NCBI RefSeq assembly: GCF_000425185.1
Contig: NZ_AULH01000024.1
Location: forward strand, 1 to 44,875
From: Pleomorphomonas koreensis DSM 23070
GTDB lineage: Bacteria; Pseudomonadota; Alphaproteobacteria; Rhizobiales; Pleomorphomonadaceae
Length of the DNA stretch: 44,875 nt
Reading direction: 5' to 3'
In this document: positions 23,747-33,139 of the stretch, in pieces
Layout of the letters: every line of letters begins with the position of its first letter
How positions within the stretch are numbered: position 1 is the first letter of the stretch
Translations under genes and position numbers: made by a program
The notes under the pieces: model-generated
The model's database searches: none
The model's input: only the letters and a program-made list of their open reading frames with translations
What the model was told of the DNA's origin: nothing

Positions 23747-26227
23747 ATGATGAACCTCGCCGAATACCGTCGCACCTCCGCCCGTCTTGCCGATTTCCTC
23801 CCATGGGCAGCGTTGGTCGGCCAAGGTATCGTGCTGAACAAGGACGGCAGCCTCCAGCGCACGGCACGTTTCCGGGGGCCAGATCTCGACAGCGCCGTCC
23901 CTGCCGAGTTGGTCGCCATCGCCGGCCGGCTCAACAACGCCTTTCGCCGTCTCGGCTCAGGCTGGGCGATCTTCGTGGAGGCGCAGCGACATACTGCGAC
24001 CGCTTATCCAGCCAGCAGCTTTCCCGACGCCGCCTCAGCCCTGGTCGACGCCGAGCGCAAGGCGGACTTCGAGGGCGAGGACGATGAGCGAACGTCCCAG
24101 TGGGAGGTTCATCGGCCGAACAGCGCACATTTCGAGTCCAGCTATTTCCTGACCTTCACGTATCTGCCACCGGCGGAGGACGCCGCACGCGCCGAAGGCT
24201 GGCTCTACGAGGGCCGCGAGACGAAGGGCATCAACCCGCGAGAGGCCCTGACGGGTTTCGCCGATCGCACCGATCGCATCCTCCAACTGGTCGAATCCTT
24301 CCTGCCGGAATGTGCTTGGCTGACGGACGGCGAGACACTGACCTACCTGCACAGCTGCGTCTCGACCAAACGCCATCGTGTCCGGGTGCCAGAGACGCCG
24401 ATGTATCTCGACGCGCTTTTGGCCGATCAGCCGCTGACCGGCGGGCTGGAGCCGCGCCTTGGCCATCAGCACCTGCGCGTCCTCACCATCACCGGCTTCC
24501 CGACCGTGACGACGCCGGGCCTGCTCGATGAGTTGAACCGGCTCGCCTTTCCCTATCGCTGGTCCACCCGCGCCATCCTGCTCGATAAGACCGATGCGAC
24601 CAGGCTGCTCACCAAGATCCGACGCCAGTGGTTTGCCAAACGCAAGTCGATCGCCGCGATCCTCAAGGAGGTGATGACCAACGAGCAGTCCGTGCTCGTA
24701 GACACCGATGCGTCGAACAAGGCGGCCGATGCCGACCTCGCGCTTCAGGAATTCGGCGCCGACTATGCCGGTATCGCTTATGTCACCGCGACGGTGTCGG
24801 TATGGGACACCGATCCGCGCGCCGCCGATGAGAAGCTGCGGCTGGTCGAGAAGGTCATTCAGGGCCGCGACTTCACGGCGATGATTGAGACCATCAACGC
24901 GGTGGATGCCTGGCTCGGCAGCTTGCCGGGGCATGTCTATGCCAACGTCCGCCAGCCGCCGATCAGCACCTTGAATCTCGCTCACATGATCCCCCTCAGT
25001 GCTGTGTGGGCGGGCGAGGCGTGGGACGAGCACTTTGCTGCACCGCCCCTGCTGTTCGGCAAGACCGAAGGCTCGACCCCGTTCCGGTTTTCCCTGCATG
25101 TCGGCGATGTCGGCCACACGCTGATCGTCGGTCCGACCGGTGCCGGCAAGTCGGTGCTGCTGGCGCTGATGGCGCTCCAGTTCCGTCGCTACGCGGGCGC
25201 GCAGGTCTTCGCCTTCGATTTCGGCGGCTCGATCCGCGCTGCTGCGCTCGCCATGGGTGGCGACTGGCACGATCTCGGCGGCGGCCTCACCGACGGTTCG
25301 GAATCCTCAGTCAACCTCCAGCCGCTCGCCCGTGTAAATGACGCGGCCGAACGCGCCTGGGCGGCCGACTGGATCGTCGCCATCCTGACCCGCGAAGGCG
25401 TCGCCATCACGCCAGAGGTCAAGGAGCATATCTGGACGGCGCTGACCTCGCTCGCTTCCGCGCCGGTCGACGAACGCACCATCACCGGCCTCTGCGTCCT
25501 GTTGCAGTCCAACGATCTGAAGCAGGCTCTCCGCCCGTATTGCATTGGCGGGGCATGGGGTCGGCTGCTCGACGCCGAGAGCGAACATCTTGGTGCTGCT
25601 ACAGTCCAAGCGTTCGAAACCGAGGGTCTGATCGGCACCGAGGCCGCTCCCACGGTGTTGGCCTATCTGTTCCATCGTCTCGAAGACCGGCTCGACGGAT
25701 CACCGACGCTCCTCATCGTTGATGAAGGCTGGCTGGCGCTCGACGACGAAGGCTTCGCCGGCCAGCTTCGCGAATGGCTGAAGACGCTCAGGAAGAAGAA
25801 CGCCTCGGTTGTCTTCGCCACCCAAAGCCTGTCAGATATCGATGGCAGCGCGATCGCGCCGGCGATCATCGAGAGCTGCCAGACCCGGCTTCTGCTGCCG
25901 AATGAGCGGGCGATCGAGCCACAGATCACCGCCATATACAGGCGCTTCGGCCTGAACGATCGCCAGATCGAGATCATCGCGCGAGCCATGCCCAAGCGCG
26001 ACTATTACTGCCAGTCACGACGCGGCAACCGGCTGTTCGAGCTGGGGCTCTCCGAGGTGGCGCTGGCGCTGTGCGCCGCATCCTCCAAGACCGATCAGGT
26101 CGCTCTTGCAACTGTCTTCGCCGAACATGGCCGCGACGGATTCCTCGACGCCTGGCTGCGCCGTCGAGGACTGAACTGGGCCGCCGACCTCATTCCCGAC
26201 CTGACCAATCTGGAGAAAGTGCCATGA
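23747..26227 (+). CDS. trbE: TrbE, VirB4-type ATPase
   Basis: This 826-residue protein is the large VirB4 ATPase of the system: CagE/TrbE N-terminal domain (about 1-420), Walker A GPTGAGKSVLLALMALQF, Walker B LLIVDEGWLALDD and the downstream VVFATQSLSDIDGS sensor. The ATG at 23747 follows GGGAGAGGA; an ATG at 23750 is equally possible. It powers pilus assembly and substrate transfer at the inner membrane. The next gene overlaps by four bases. Confidence 0.93.
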   Translation: MMNLAEYRRTSARLADFLPWAALVGQGIVLNKDGSLQRTARFRGPDLDSAVPAELVAIAGRLNNAFRRLGSGWAIFVEAQRHTATAYPASSFPDAASALVDAERKADFEGEDDERTSQWEVHRPNSAHFESSYFLTFTYLPPAEDAARAEGWLYEGRETKGINPREALTGFADRTDRILQLVESFLPECAWLTDGETLTYLHSCVSTKRHRVRVPETPMYLDALLADQPLTGGLEPRLGHQHLRVLTITGFPTVTTPGLLDELNRLAFPYRWSTRAILLDKTDATRLLTKIRRQWFAKRKSIAAILKEVMTNEQSVLVDTDASNKAADADLALQEFGADYAGIAYVTATVSVWDTDPRAADEKLRLVEKVIQGRDFTAMIETINAVDAWLGSLPGHVYANVRQPPISTLNLAHMIPLSAVWAGEAWDEHFAAPPLLFGKTEGSTPFRFSLHVGDVGHTLIVGPTGAGKSVLLALMALQFRRYAGAQVFAFDFGGSIRAAALAMGGDWHDLGGGLTDGSESSVNLQPLARVNDAAERAWAADWIVAILTREGVAITPEVKEHIWTALTSLASAPVDERTITGLCVLLQSNDLKQALRPYCIGGAWGRLLDAESEHLGAATVQAFETEGLIGTEAAPTVLAYLFHRLEDRLDGSPTLLIVDEGWLALDDEGFAGQLREWLKTLRKKNASVVFATQSLSDIDGSAIAPAIIESCQTRLLLPNERAIEPQITAIYRRFGLNDRQIEIIARAMPKRDYYCQSRRGNRLFELGLSEVALALCAASSKTDQVALATVFAEHGRDGFLDAWLRRRGLNWAADLIPDLTNLEKVP

Positions 26228-26982
26228 CTCTGCGCCGTTCGTGCGCGGCGCGCTTCGCCGCTGCCTTGCTTTTCGCTTCCACCGCCGTCGCACCGATGCT
26301 GCCGCTGCCCGTCCATGCGATCGTCGTGTTTGATCCGACCAACTACGCGCAGAACGTCCTTCAGGCCGCCCGCGCGCTTCAGCAGATCACCAACCAGGTC
26401 ACCTCACTCCAGAACGAAGCGCAGATGCTCATCAACCAGGCCCGCAATCTGGCGAGCCTGCCGTATTCCTCGCTCCAGCAGCTTCAACAGTCGGTGCAGC
26501 GTACGCAGCAGCTTCTGGGGCAGGCACAGAATATCGCCTTCGATGTCCAGCAGATCGATCAGGTCTTCCAAAAGCAGTATGGCAGCGTCTCGATGTCGGC
26601 GTCAGACGCGCAACTGGTCTCTGATGCCCGCTCGCGCTGGCAGAACACCGTCGGCGGCTTGCAGGACGCCATGCGGGTACAGGCCGGCGTCGTCGGTAAC
26701 ATCGACACCAACCGTGCGCAGATGTCGGAACTGGTCGGGCACAGCCAATCGGCGACGGGCGCCCTTCAAGCGACACAGGCCGGCAATCAGCTTCTCGCCC
26801 TGCAGGCACAACAACTCGCCGACCTCACAGCGGTGGTGGCCGCGAACGGCCGGGCGCAAGCGCTCAGCGACGCCGAGCGGGCGGCCGCGGCAGAGCAAGG
26901 CCGCGAACAGCGCCGCCGCTTCCTGACGCCAGGCACGGGCTATCAGCCCGGTTCGGCCAAGATGTTCTACGGCAGCAATTGA
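26224..26982 (+). CDS. trbJ: TrbJ (VirB5-like)
   Basis: This 252-residue secreted protein has a signal peptide ending near PLPVHA (about residue 32). It is rich in Gln and coiled-coil heptads (YAQNVLQAARALQQITNQV, LQQLQQSVQRTQQLLGQAQ), as expected for TrbJ/VirB5 pilus-tip proteins. The ATG at 26224 overlaps the trbE stop. Confidence 0.9.
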   Translation: MTLRRSCAARFAAALLFASTAVAPMLPLPVHAIVVFDPTNYAQNVLQAARALQQITNQVTSLQNEAQMLINQARNLASLPYSSLQQLQQSVQRTQQLLGQAQNIAFDVQQIDQVFQKQYGSVSMSASDAQLVSDARSRWQNTVGGLQDAMRVQAGVVGNIDTNRAQMSELVGHSQSATGALQATQAGNQLLALQAQQLADLTAVVAANGRAQALSDAERAAAAEQGREQRRRFLTPGTGYQPGSAKMFYGSN

Positions 26983-26992
26983 GGACAACGCG

Positions 26993-27361
26993 ATGGACGG
27001 CAAGATCCTCGCACGCCTCTGCGCCGTCGCCTTTGTCGCGATCGCCATCGTGGCGATGGTGACCGAGATCAAGCGCTCCGATGATCGGCAGGATGGCTTC
27101 GCCGCTGAGACCAGACCGGTCAGGAAACGAGATCATCTTGATACGGAACTCAGCCGTTGCAGTTCGCTCGGCGAGGCAGGGTCGCGCGATGCGTCATGCC
27201 TGAAGGCTTGGGCCGAGAACCGTCGCCGGTTCCTTGGCCAGACGGATCCTGCCGCGTCCTCGGCGCCAGCCGCACCGACCACGTTGTTCCCGAATGCCCC
27301 TGGAGTTGCCGATCAGCCCGACCCCGTGGCGCCCATTACCTCTCAGGCCGGGGAGCACTGA
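26993..27361 (+). CDS. trbK: TrbK-like entry-exclusion protein
   Basis: The protein has 122 residues: an N-terminal membrane segment (LARLCAVAFVAIAIVAMV) and then a soluble part with LSRCSSLGEAGSRDASCLKAWAENRRRFLG, two conserved cysteines and a Pro-rich tail. This fits the TrbK-alt family of putative entry-exclusion proteins found between trbJ and trbL in rhizobial elements. Exclusion activity is assumed from position and family. Confidence 0.82.
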   Translation: MDGKILARLCAVAFVAIAIVAMVTEIKRSDDRQDGFAAETRPVRKRDHLDTELSRCSSLGEAGSRDASCLKAWAENRRRFLGQTDPAASSAPAAPTTLFPNAPGVADQPDPVAPITSQAGEH

Positions 27362-27363
27362 CC

Positions 27364-28737
27364 ATGGGCGGCACCGGCGTCATCGACCATTTCCTTGAGG
27401 TGTTCACCCGCTACATCGACGGCGGCTTCGGCCTCTTGAGGCCTGAGGTGGCCTTCATCGCCACCACGCTGATCGTCATCGATGTGACGCTGGCGGCGCT
27501 GTTCTGGAGCTGGGGCGCCGACGATGACATCATCGCGCGCCTCGTCAAGAAGACGCTGTTCGTCGGCGTCTTCGCCTACATCATCGGCAACTGGAACAAC
27601 CTTGCCCGCATTGTCTTCGAGAGTTTTGCAGGCCTGGGGCTCAAGGCGTCGGGCACAGGCTTTTCGGTCAGCGATCTCCTGCGCCCCGGCAAGGTGGCGC
27701 AGACCGGCCTCGACGCCGGCCGGCCGCTGCTCGACTCCATCTCCGACCTGATGGGCTGGATCTCGTTCTTCGAGAACTTCGTCCAGATCGCCTGCATGCT
27801 GTTCGCCTGGGCGCTGGTGCTGCTCGCCTTCTTCGTCCTAGCCGTCCAGCTCTTCGTCACCCTGATCGAGTTCAAGCTGACGACGCTGGCCGGCTTCGTG
27901 CTGATCCCCTTCGGCCTGTTCGGCAAGTCCGCCTTCATGGCCGAGCGCGTGCTGGGCAACGTCATATCCTCCGGCATCAAGGTGCTGGTGCTCGCCGTCG
28001 TCATCGGCATCGGCTCGACGCTGTTCTCCGAGTTCACCGCCGGTTTCGGAGGCAATACTCCGTCGATCGACGACGCCATGGCGATCGTGCTCGCCGCGCT
28101 GTCGCTGCTTGGGCTCGGCATCTTCGGTCCCGGCATCGCCAACGGCCTCGTTTCCGGCGGCCCGCAACTCGGGGCCGGAGCGGCCGTCGGCACCGGCCTT
28201 GCCGCCGGCGGCATGGTTGCGGCAGGCGCCGCTACGGTCGGCGCGGTCGCGTCCGGTGGCGCTGCTCTTGCCGGAGGTGTTGCCGCTGCCGCGCGAGGTG
28301 GAGCCACGCTCGTCGGCGGCGCATCCACAGCCTACAGCCTCGGCGCCGCCGGACAGTCCAGCGCATCCGGCGTTGCGTCCGGTCTCGGTGGCGTGGCGAG
28401 CGCAGGCGCACGGGCTGCCGTCTCCCCGCTGAAGAATGCCGCAGCGCGTGCGGCGGCAAGTCTGAACGACAGCGCGCAGTCGGGTGCTCGCTCTGCCTTC
28501 GAGATGACGGGCGGATCGTCCACCGCCGGTACGATTGGCGGCGATGCCTTCGAGGCTGGAACGACTTCAGCGTCCGCCGCACCGACTTCCGCCAGCGGCG
28601 GTCCGCCGGCCTGGGCCAAGCGCATGAAGCGCTCGCAACAGATGACGCACGGTGTCCAGGCGGCCGCCCATGCCGTGCGCAGCGGCGACAGCCACGGCGG
28701 TGGCTCCTCCGTCAACCTCTCCGAAAGTGACCGCTGA
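27364..28737 (+). CDS. trbL: TrbL (VirB6-like)
   Basis: This 457-residue polytopic inner-membrane protein has about six hydrophobic segments in residues 25-260. A long Ala/Gly/Ser-rich tail (from about 260) follows, and a charged end. The core (YIDGGFGLLRPEVAFIATTLIVIDVTLAALFWSWG) is typical of TrbL. The ATG at 27364 is chosen because the upstream extension overlaps trbK. The next start overlaps the stop (TGATG). Confidence 0.9.
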   Translation: MGGTGVIDHFLEVFTRYIDGGFGLLRPEVAFIATTLIVIDVTLAALFWSWGADDDIIARLVKKTLFVGVFAYIIGNWNNLARIVFESFAGLGLKASGTGFSVSDLLRPGKVAQTGLDAGRPLLDSISDLMGWISFFENFVQIACMLFAWALVLLAFFVLAVQLFVTLIEFKLTTLAGFVLIPFGLFGKSAFMAERVLGNVISSGIKVLVLAVVIGIGSTLFSEFTAGFGGNTPSIDDAMAIVLAALSLLGLGIFGPGIANGLVSGGPQLGAGAAVGTGLAAGGMVAAGAATVGAVASGGAALAGGVAAAARGGATLVGGASTAYSLGAAGQSSASGVASGLGGVASAGARAAVSPLKNAAARAAASLNDSAQSGARSAFEMTGGSSTAGTIGGDAFEAGTTSASAAPTSASGGPPAWAKRMKRSQQMTHGVQAAAHAVRSGDSHGGGSSVNLSESDR

Positions 28738-29420
28738 TGTTCAGACGACCCTCCACCCATTACGGCAAGTCCCCTCAGCCTGAGACGCCCTATCAGCGCG
28801 CCGCGCAGGTTTGGGACGAACGCATCGGCTCGGCCCGCGTACAGGCGAAGAACTGGCGGCTGATGGCCTTCGGCTCGCTGGTCCTGTCGGCCGGCCTCGC
28901 CGCTGGCCTCGTCTGGCAATCGATGCGTGGCAGCGTCGTTCCCTGGGTGGTGCAGATCGACAGGCTCGGTGCGGCACAAGTCGTCGCTCCAGCCGAGGCC
29001 GACTATCAGCCAACCGATCCGCAGATTGCCTTCCACCTCGCCCGCTTCATCGAACAGGTCCGCTCGATCCCGGCCGATCCGGTCATCGTGCGGCAGAACT
29101 GGCTGCGCGCCTACGACTTCACAGCGCAGGGCGGCGCGTTGGCGCTCAACGACTACGCCCGCGCCAACGACCCCTTCACCAAGGTCGGCAAGACGCAGAT
29201 TGCCGTCGATGTTTCCAGCGTCATCCGCGCCTCGCCGGACTCGTTCCGCATTGCCTGGGTTCAGCGCACCTACCAGGACGGCTCGCTTGCCGACACCTCG
29301 CGCTGGTCCGCCATCCTCACGATCATCGTGCAGCCGCCGCGCGACGCCGACAAGCTTCGGGCGAACCCGCTTGGAATCTACGTCAACGCCATCAACTGGT
29401 CGAAGGAGCTTGGGCAATGA
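28737..29420 (+). CDS. trbF: TrbF (VirB8-like)
   Basis: This 227-residue protein has a short cytoplasmic N-terminus (TPYQRAAQVWDERIGSARVQAKNWR), one transmembrane helix (about 40-60) and a periplasmic VirB8-type domain (TISW-like pattern near DSFRIAWVQRTYQDGSLADTSRW). It overlaps trbL at its start (ATG 28737) and trbG at its stop. Confidence 0.92.
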   Translation: MFRRPSTHYGKSPQPETPYQRAAQVWDERIGSARVQAKNWRLMAFGSLVLSAGLAAGLVWQSMRGSVVPWVVQIDRLGAAQVVAPAEADYQPTDPQIAFHLARFIEQVRSIPADPVIVRQNWLRAYDFTAQGGALALNDYARANDPFTKVGKTQIAVDVSSVIRASPDSFRIAWVQRTYQDGSLADTSRWSAILTIIVQPPRDADKLRANPLGIYVNAINWSKELGQ

Positions 29421-30493
29421 TGCCGATCTTCCGTCATGCCGGGAGTCCGGCTTACCTCACACACGTCATTCCGGGTTTCCGTTTTGGCGGCTCTCAGGCC
29501 TTCCGTAATCCCTCACTTGCGGCTCTGCTGCTTTCCGCTTCCGTGCTCACCGGCTGTGCCTCGGCCCATAAGCCACCGGAGATCTCCTATGACGACGCTG
29601 CGCCCGCCGTGCAGGCGACCGAACCGCCTCTGCCGGTCAAGGTCGTGGAGTTGCCGAAGCTACTGCCGCTTCCCGGCCAGTTGAAGCCGGTCGGCAAGGA
29701 CGGCAAGGCAGAGCCTGAACCGGCCGATCCCGCCGCTCGGGTGAACCTCGCCAACGCCGCTGCGCGCGTACAGCCGGTTCGCGACGGCTTCATCAACGCG
29801 ATGCAGGTCTATCCCTTCGTCGATGGCGCGCTCTATCAGGTCTATTCGTCGCCCGGCCAGATCACCGACATCGCGCTCCAGCCGGGCGAACAGCTCGTCG
29901 GCTCCGGTCCCGTCGCTGCCGGTGACACCGTGCGCTGGATCATCGGCGATACCGAGAGCGGCACGAACACCACCAAGCAGGTCCACATCCTCGTCAAACC
30001 CACCCGGCCGGACCTGATGACCAATCTCGTCATCAATACCGACCGGCGCACCTACCACATGGAACTGCGCTCCACTGAGAAGACCTACATGGCGTCGGTC
30101 TCATGGCAGTATCCGCAGGACCAGCTCATCGCGTTGCATCGTCGGAACGCCGAAGCGCAGGCGGTTCAGCCCGTCGCCACCGGTGTCGATCTGTTGAAGG
30201 TGAACTTTCGCTACGATGTATCCGGCGATCGGGCGCCATGGCGGCCGCTGCGCGCCTTCGACGACGGCAAGCAGGTGTTCATAGAGTTCCCGCGCGGCAT
30301 CGGCCAGGGCGAGATGCCGCCGCTGTTCGTCGTCGGTCCCGAGGGCGACACCTCCGAGCTGGTGAACTACCGGGTGCGCGACAACTACATGATCGTCGAT
30401 CGGCTGTTCGCCGCCGCCGAACTGCGCTTCGGCGCCGCCAAAGACCAGAAGCGCGTGCGCATCTCCCGCACCAATGGAAGGCCGGCATCATGA
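29417..30493 (+). CDS. trbG: TrbG (VirB9-like) lipoprotein
   Basis: This 358-residue protein has a lipobox, ASVLTGCAS, after a long N-terminal region, so it is probably a lipoprotein. The CagX/VirB9 domain covers about residues 115-355 (VYPFVDGALYQVYSSPGQITDIALQPGEQL, WIIGDTESG, HILVKPTRPDLMTNLVINTDRRTYHMEL). It is an outer-membrane ring component. The N-terminus before the lipobox is unusually long (about 45 residues), so a later start cannot be excluded. Confidence 0.9.
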   Translation: MMPIFRHAGSPAYLTHVIPGFRFGGSQAFRNPSLAALLLSASVLTGCASAHKPPEISYDDAAPAVQATEPPLPVKVVELPKLLPLPGQLKPVGKDGKAEPEPADPAARVNLANAAARVQPVRDGFINAMQVYPFVDGALYQVYSSPGQITDIALQPGEQLVGSGPVAAGDTVRWIIGDTESGTNTTKQVHILVKPTRPDLMTNLVINTDRRTYHMELRSTEKTYMASVSWQYPQDQLIALHRRNAEAQAVQPVATGVDLLKVNFRYDVSGDRAPWRPLRAFDDGKQVFIEFPRGIGQGEMPPLFVVGPEGDTSELVNYRVRDNYMIVDRLFAAAELRFGAAKDQKRVRISRTNGRPAS

Positions 30494-31722
30494 GCGAGAT
30501 TGATCCCGAAAAGGGGAGGGGACCTGAGCCTGTTGGCGAGGACGACACCTTTCCGCTGACCGGCGAGCCAGCCGCGTCCATGCGGCTGCGTCCCGAGCCG
30601 CCGCGTGTCACCCGGCTGTCGCGCAAGGCGCTCGCCGGCATCAGCCTCGCCGCCAGCCTGGGGCTCGGTGGTGCGCTGATTTATGCGCTCCAGACCCGGC
30701 ACGGAAACAATCAGGGTCAGGAACTCTATTCCACCGACAACCGCTCTACGCCGGATGGCCTCGCCGGACTACCGAAGGATTATTCCGGTGTGCCGAAGCT
30801 TGGTCCGCCTCTGCCCGGCGATCTCGGCCGCCCGATCCTCAATGCGCAGGAGTCTGGCAAAGCCGTGCCGACCCCGCCGATCGCCATGCCCAATCCCGGC
30901 ATCAATCAGGAAGAACAGCGCCGGCTTCAGGAGACCGAATCCGCCCGAACCGCGCAACTCTTCTCGTCGACGCAAACGCGACCGGCGAACAACCCAACGC
31001 CCGCCACCACGACGACAACGGTCCCCCAACCCGACCTCTCAAGCCTCGGACTGGCACCGCAGCCGGCGACGCCCACCGCGCAGGACCGACAGCTCGCGTT
31101 CCTCAACCAAACACCAGATAAACGCACCGTCTCACCCGATCGCGTTGCCGCACCCGCGTCGCCCAATGTGCTTCAGGCCGGTGCGGTCATCGCGGCGGCG
31201 CTGATCACCGGCATTCGCTCGGATCTTCCGGGGCAGATCACCGCCCAGGTGACCGAGAATGTCTACGACAGCCCGACGGGACATATTCTCCTGATCCCGC
31301 AGGGCACACGCATCATCGGCCAATATGACAATGGCGTCGGCTTCGGTCAGCGCCGTGTGCTGCTGGCCTGGAACCGATTGATCTTCCCCAACGGCCGCTC
31401 GATCGTGCTGGAGCGACAGCCGGGTGCCGATGCCGAAGGCTATGCCGGGCTCGAGGATGGCGTCGACTATCATTGGGGTGAGTTGTTCAAGGCAGCGGGC
31501 CTCTCGACGTTGCTCAGCATCGGCACCGAGATGGGCTCCTCCAGCGAGGAGAGCGCCATCGTACGGGCCTTGCGCCGCGGTGCCGCCGACAGCGTGAGCG
31601 ACATCGGGCAGCAAGTTGTCAGCCGTCAGCTCAATATCGCGCCGACACTGACCATTCGACCGGGGTTCCCGGTCCGCGTAATCGTCACTCGCGATCTCGT
31701 GCTTGAACCCTATGGAGGATAA
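30490..31722 (+). CDS. trbI: TrbI (VirB10-like)
   Basis: This 410-residue protein has a cytoplasmic N-terminus, a membrane helix (about 41-60), a Pro-rich linker (about 110-200) and a C-terminal VirB10 domain (VLQAGAVIAAALITGIRSDLPGQITAQVTENVYDSPTGHILLIPQGTRIIGQYDN). It bridges the inner and outer membranes. The ATG at 30490 overlaps the trbG stop, and it ends two bases before the small DUF2274 gene starts. Confidence 0.93.
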   Translation: MSEIDPEKGRGPEPVGEDDTFPLTGEPAASMRLRPEPPRVTRLSRKALAGISLAASLGLGGALIYALQTRHGNNQGQELYSTDNRSTPDGLAGLPKDYSGVPKLGPPLPGDLGRPILNAQESGKAVPTPPIAMPNPGINQEEQRRLQETESARTAQLFSSTQTRPANNPTPATTTTTVPQPDLSSLGLAPQPATPTAQDRQLAFLNQTPDKRTVSPDRVAAPASPNVLQAGAVIAAALITGIRSDLPGQITAQVTENVYDSPTGHILLIPQGTRIIGQYDNGVGFGQRRVLLAWNRLIFPNGRSIVLERQPGADAEGYAGLEDGVDYHWGELFKAAGLSTLLSIGTEMGSSSEESAIVRALRRGAADSVSDIGQQVVSRQLNIAPTLTIRPGFPVRVIVTRDLVLEPYGG

Positions 31723-31723
31723 T

Positions 31724-31963
31724 ATGGCAAAGCTGAAGCTTGGCCTCATCGCCGAGGACAAGCCCGTGAAAGTCACAGTGGAGTTGCCGGCCAGCCTGCA
31801 TCGCGACCTCATCGCCTACGCCGACATCCTTGGCCGCGAGGCTGGGCAACCGCCGGCCGATCCGATCCGCCTGATCGTTCCCATGCTGGAGCGCTTCATC
31901 GCGACGGATCGGGAGTTTGCGAAAGCTCGACGGACGATTTCTTCGCCGAAGACGGAGAGTTGA
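31724..31963 (+). CDS. DUF2274 protein at the end of the trb operon
   Basis: This 79-residue protein, MAKLKLGLIAEDKPVKVTVELPASLHRDLIAYADILGREAG, is the DUF2274 family that regularly closes rhizobial trb operons. It has an RHH-like pattern and could be a regulator. GGAGG (31714-31718) precedes the ATG at 31724. The last 68 bases overlap the 3' end of the antisense lysR gene. Confidence 0.88.
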   Translation: MAKLKLGLIAEDKPVKVTVELPASLHRDLIAYADILGREAGQPPADPIRLIVPMLERFIATDREFAKARRTISSPKTES

Positions 31964-32873
31964 GGGCTACTTTGCCCGAGCGCGCCATCGACCGAGCAAG
32001 GCTCAAAAGCCGACGACAGGCCGGATTGTCGTTTCGAGGCGACCACACCGCACTGAAAGGCAGGACTTCATCGGCTATAGGCCGATAAATGATACCGGAG
32101 AATTGCACACCTATAGCTGACTCGCTAATTGCAGTGAGTCCACACCCAATGGCCACCATTGAAAGCAGATTATCTCGCCCAACATTATGAACCTGGATCG
32201 CTGTATGGTGGCCAAAAGCGGCTAACCGTCGCAATAAATAGTCACGGATCTCCGGGCCCGGTGCCGCGTAACTAACAATAAACTTCTCATCTAGGAGTTC
32301 ATGCCAATGCAGCTCTGCTTGGCCTGCTAACCGATGTTCGCTCGGCAGCGCCATGAACACCCTTTCCGTCCAAAGTCGGTCAGTTTGACAGCCGGGCCAT
32401 TCGGCTGCCCCCGCCACAAAAGCCACATCCAAATGCAATCGGTGAATTGCTGCTACATGTTCTGCTGTATCACCATCGATAAACTCGACTTTGATACTGT
32501 CATACAGCTTGCAAAAGCGACTGATTAGCTCCGGAAGAAAACCCGACGCTAATGACGAAAGCAGTCCGATCCTGAGCTGACCCGCCTCATTGCGCCCAAC
32601 GGCAGATACATCCCGGGCCGCGCTCTCAATCTGACGGAGCACCGTACGCGCGCTGACAAGAAAGTGCTCGCCGGCGAAGGTCAGAGTTACGCCACTGCTG
32701 TTCCGGTGAAAGAGTGACGCGCCCAGGTGATCTTCAAGGTCGCGGACACGCCGGCTGATAGCCGGCTCCTGGACGCCCAGCTTAAGAGCGGCTCTGCGAA
32801 AACTTCCACACTCGGCTGCAACGATAAAAAAGCGCAGGTGCCGAATACTTCCTTCGAATAGTGGGCGGTTCAT
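31896..32873 (-). CDS. LysR-family transcriptional regulator
   Basis: The protein has 325 residues. The N-terminal winged HTH spans about 8-67 (LRFFIVAAECGSFRRAALKLGVQEPAISRRVRDLEDHLGASLFHR). The effector-binding domain is about 93-300 (LRIGLLSSLASGFLPELISRF, AELHWHELLDEKFIVSY). The last 20 or so residues are polar and antisense to DUF2274. LysR genes in this position next to DUF2274 are common in trb clusters, so it may belong to the element rather than to the sugar locus. The effector is unknown. Confidence 0.88.
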   Translation of the reverse strand: MNRPLFEGSIRHLRFFIVAAECGSFRRAALKLGVQEPAISRRVRDLEDHLGASLFHRNSSGVTLTFAGEHFLVSARTVLRQIESAARDVSAVGRNEAGQLRIGLLSSLASGFLPELISRFCKLYDSIKVEFIDGDTAEHVAAIHRLHLDVAFVAGAAEWPGCQTDRLWTERVFMALPSEHRLAGQAELHWHELLDEKFIVSYAAPGPEIRDYLLRRLAAFGHHTAIQVHNVGRDNLLSMVAIGCGLTAISESAIGVQFSGIIYRPIADEVLPFSAVWSPRNDNPACRRLLSLARSMARSGKVALNSPSSAKKSSVELSQTPDPSR

Positions 32874-32894
32874 CTATGTGCCTCAACAACGTTG

Positions 32895-32937
32895 GGTTGC
32901 ATAAAGATTTTATAGATAAGCAACCGGGCGAATGTAA
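32895..32937 (-). promoter_or_regulatory. lysR promoter with an overlapping palindrome
   Basis: On the - strand, TTACAT (32932-32937) and TATAAA (32909-32914) are separated by exactly 17 bases, a good sigma-70 promoter reading into lysR (ATG at 32873). A 6-bp inverted repeat, GGTTGC/GCAACC (32895-32900/32920-32925), brackets the -10 box and may be an autoregulatory LysR site. Confidence 0.5.
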
Positions 32938-33090
32938 CGCACTAAGAATAGAATTAGGGGGGGCGTTTGGGAGGGTTTATACGTTATTTTGAGCAAAATG
33001 CTAATGCAGCGGTCCTCGTTCTATAATATATTTTACTCCAGTCTAGGCTGGCTTATGAGTACTGCGCCGTCCTCAAGCCTGCGCCCCGGC

Positions 33091-33116
33091 GCGACGCGCG
33101 CGAAAAGAGGCGTCGC
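33091..33116 (-). terminator. Candidate terminator after the sugar operon
   Basis: GCGACGC (33091-33097) pairs with GCGTCGC (33110-33116), 24-49 bases after the stop of the last GH91 gene as read on the - strand. There is no long U-tract. An alternative 8-bp pairing uses 33114-33121. Confidence 0.4.
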
Positions 33117-33139
33117 GTCGCGTTCACCAAAAGTGAAGT

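Larger units (their letters stand above)
415..31963. mobile_element. ICE/conjugative element backbone (ICEMlSymR7A type)
   Basis: Conjugation, replication, partition and excision-control genes lie almost without interruption on the + strand. In order they are: QseC/QseM-like, FseA-like, RdfS-like, RepA, ParA, TraF, relaxase, TraG, TrbB-I and DUF2274. From knowledge of the family, FseA and RdfS are tied to excision of an integrated element, which favours an ICE over a simple plasmid. The integrase and attachment sites are not in the window, so the left boundary is unknown. The sugar locus to the right is likely to be cargo. Confidence 0.8.

Noticed and set aside
24035-25270. 411-codon antisense ORF opposite trbE
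   Set aside because: Shadow frame without domain features.
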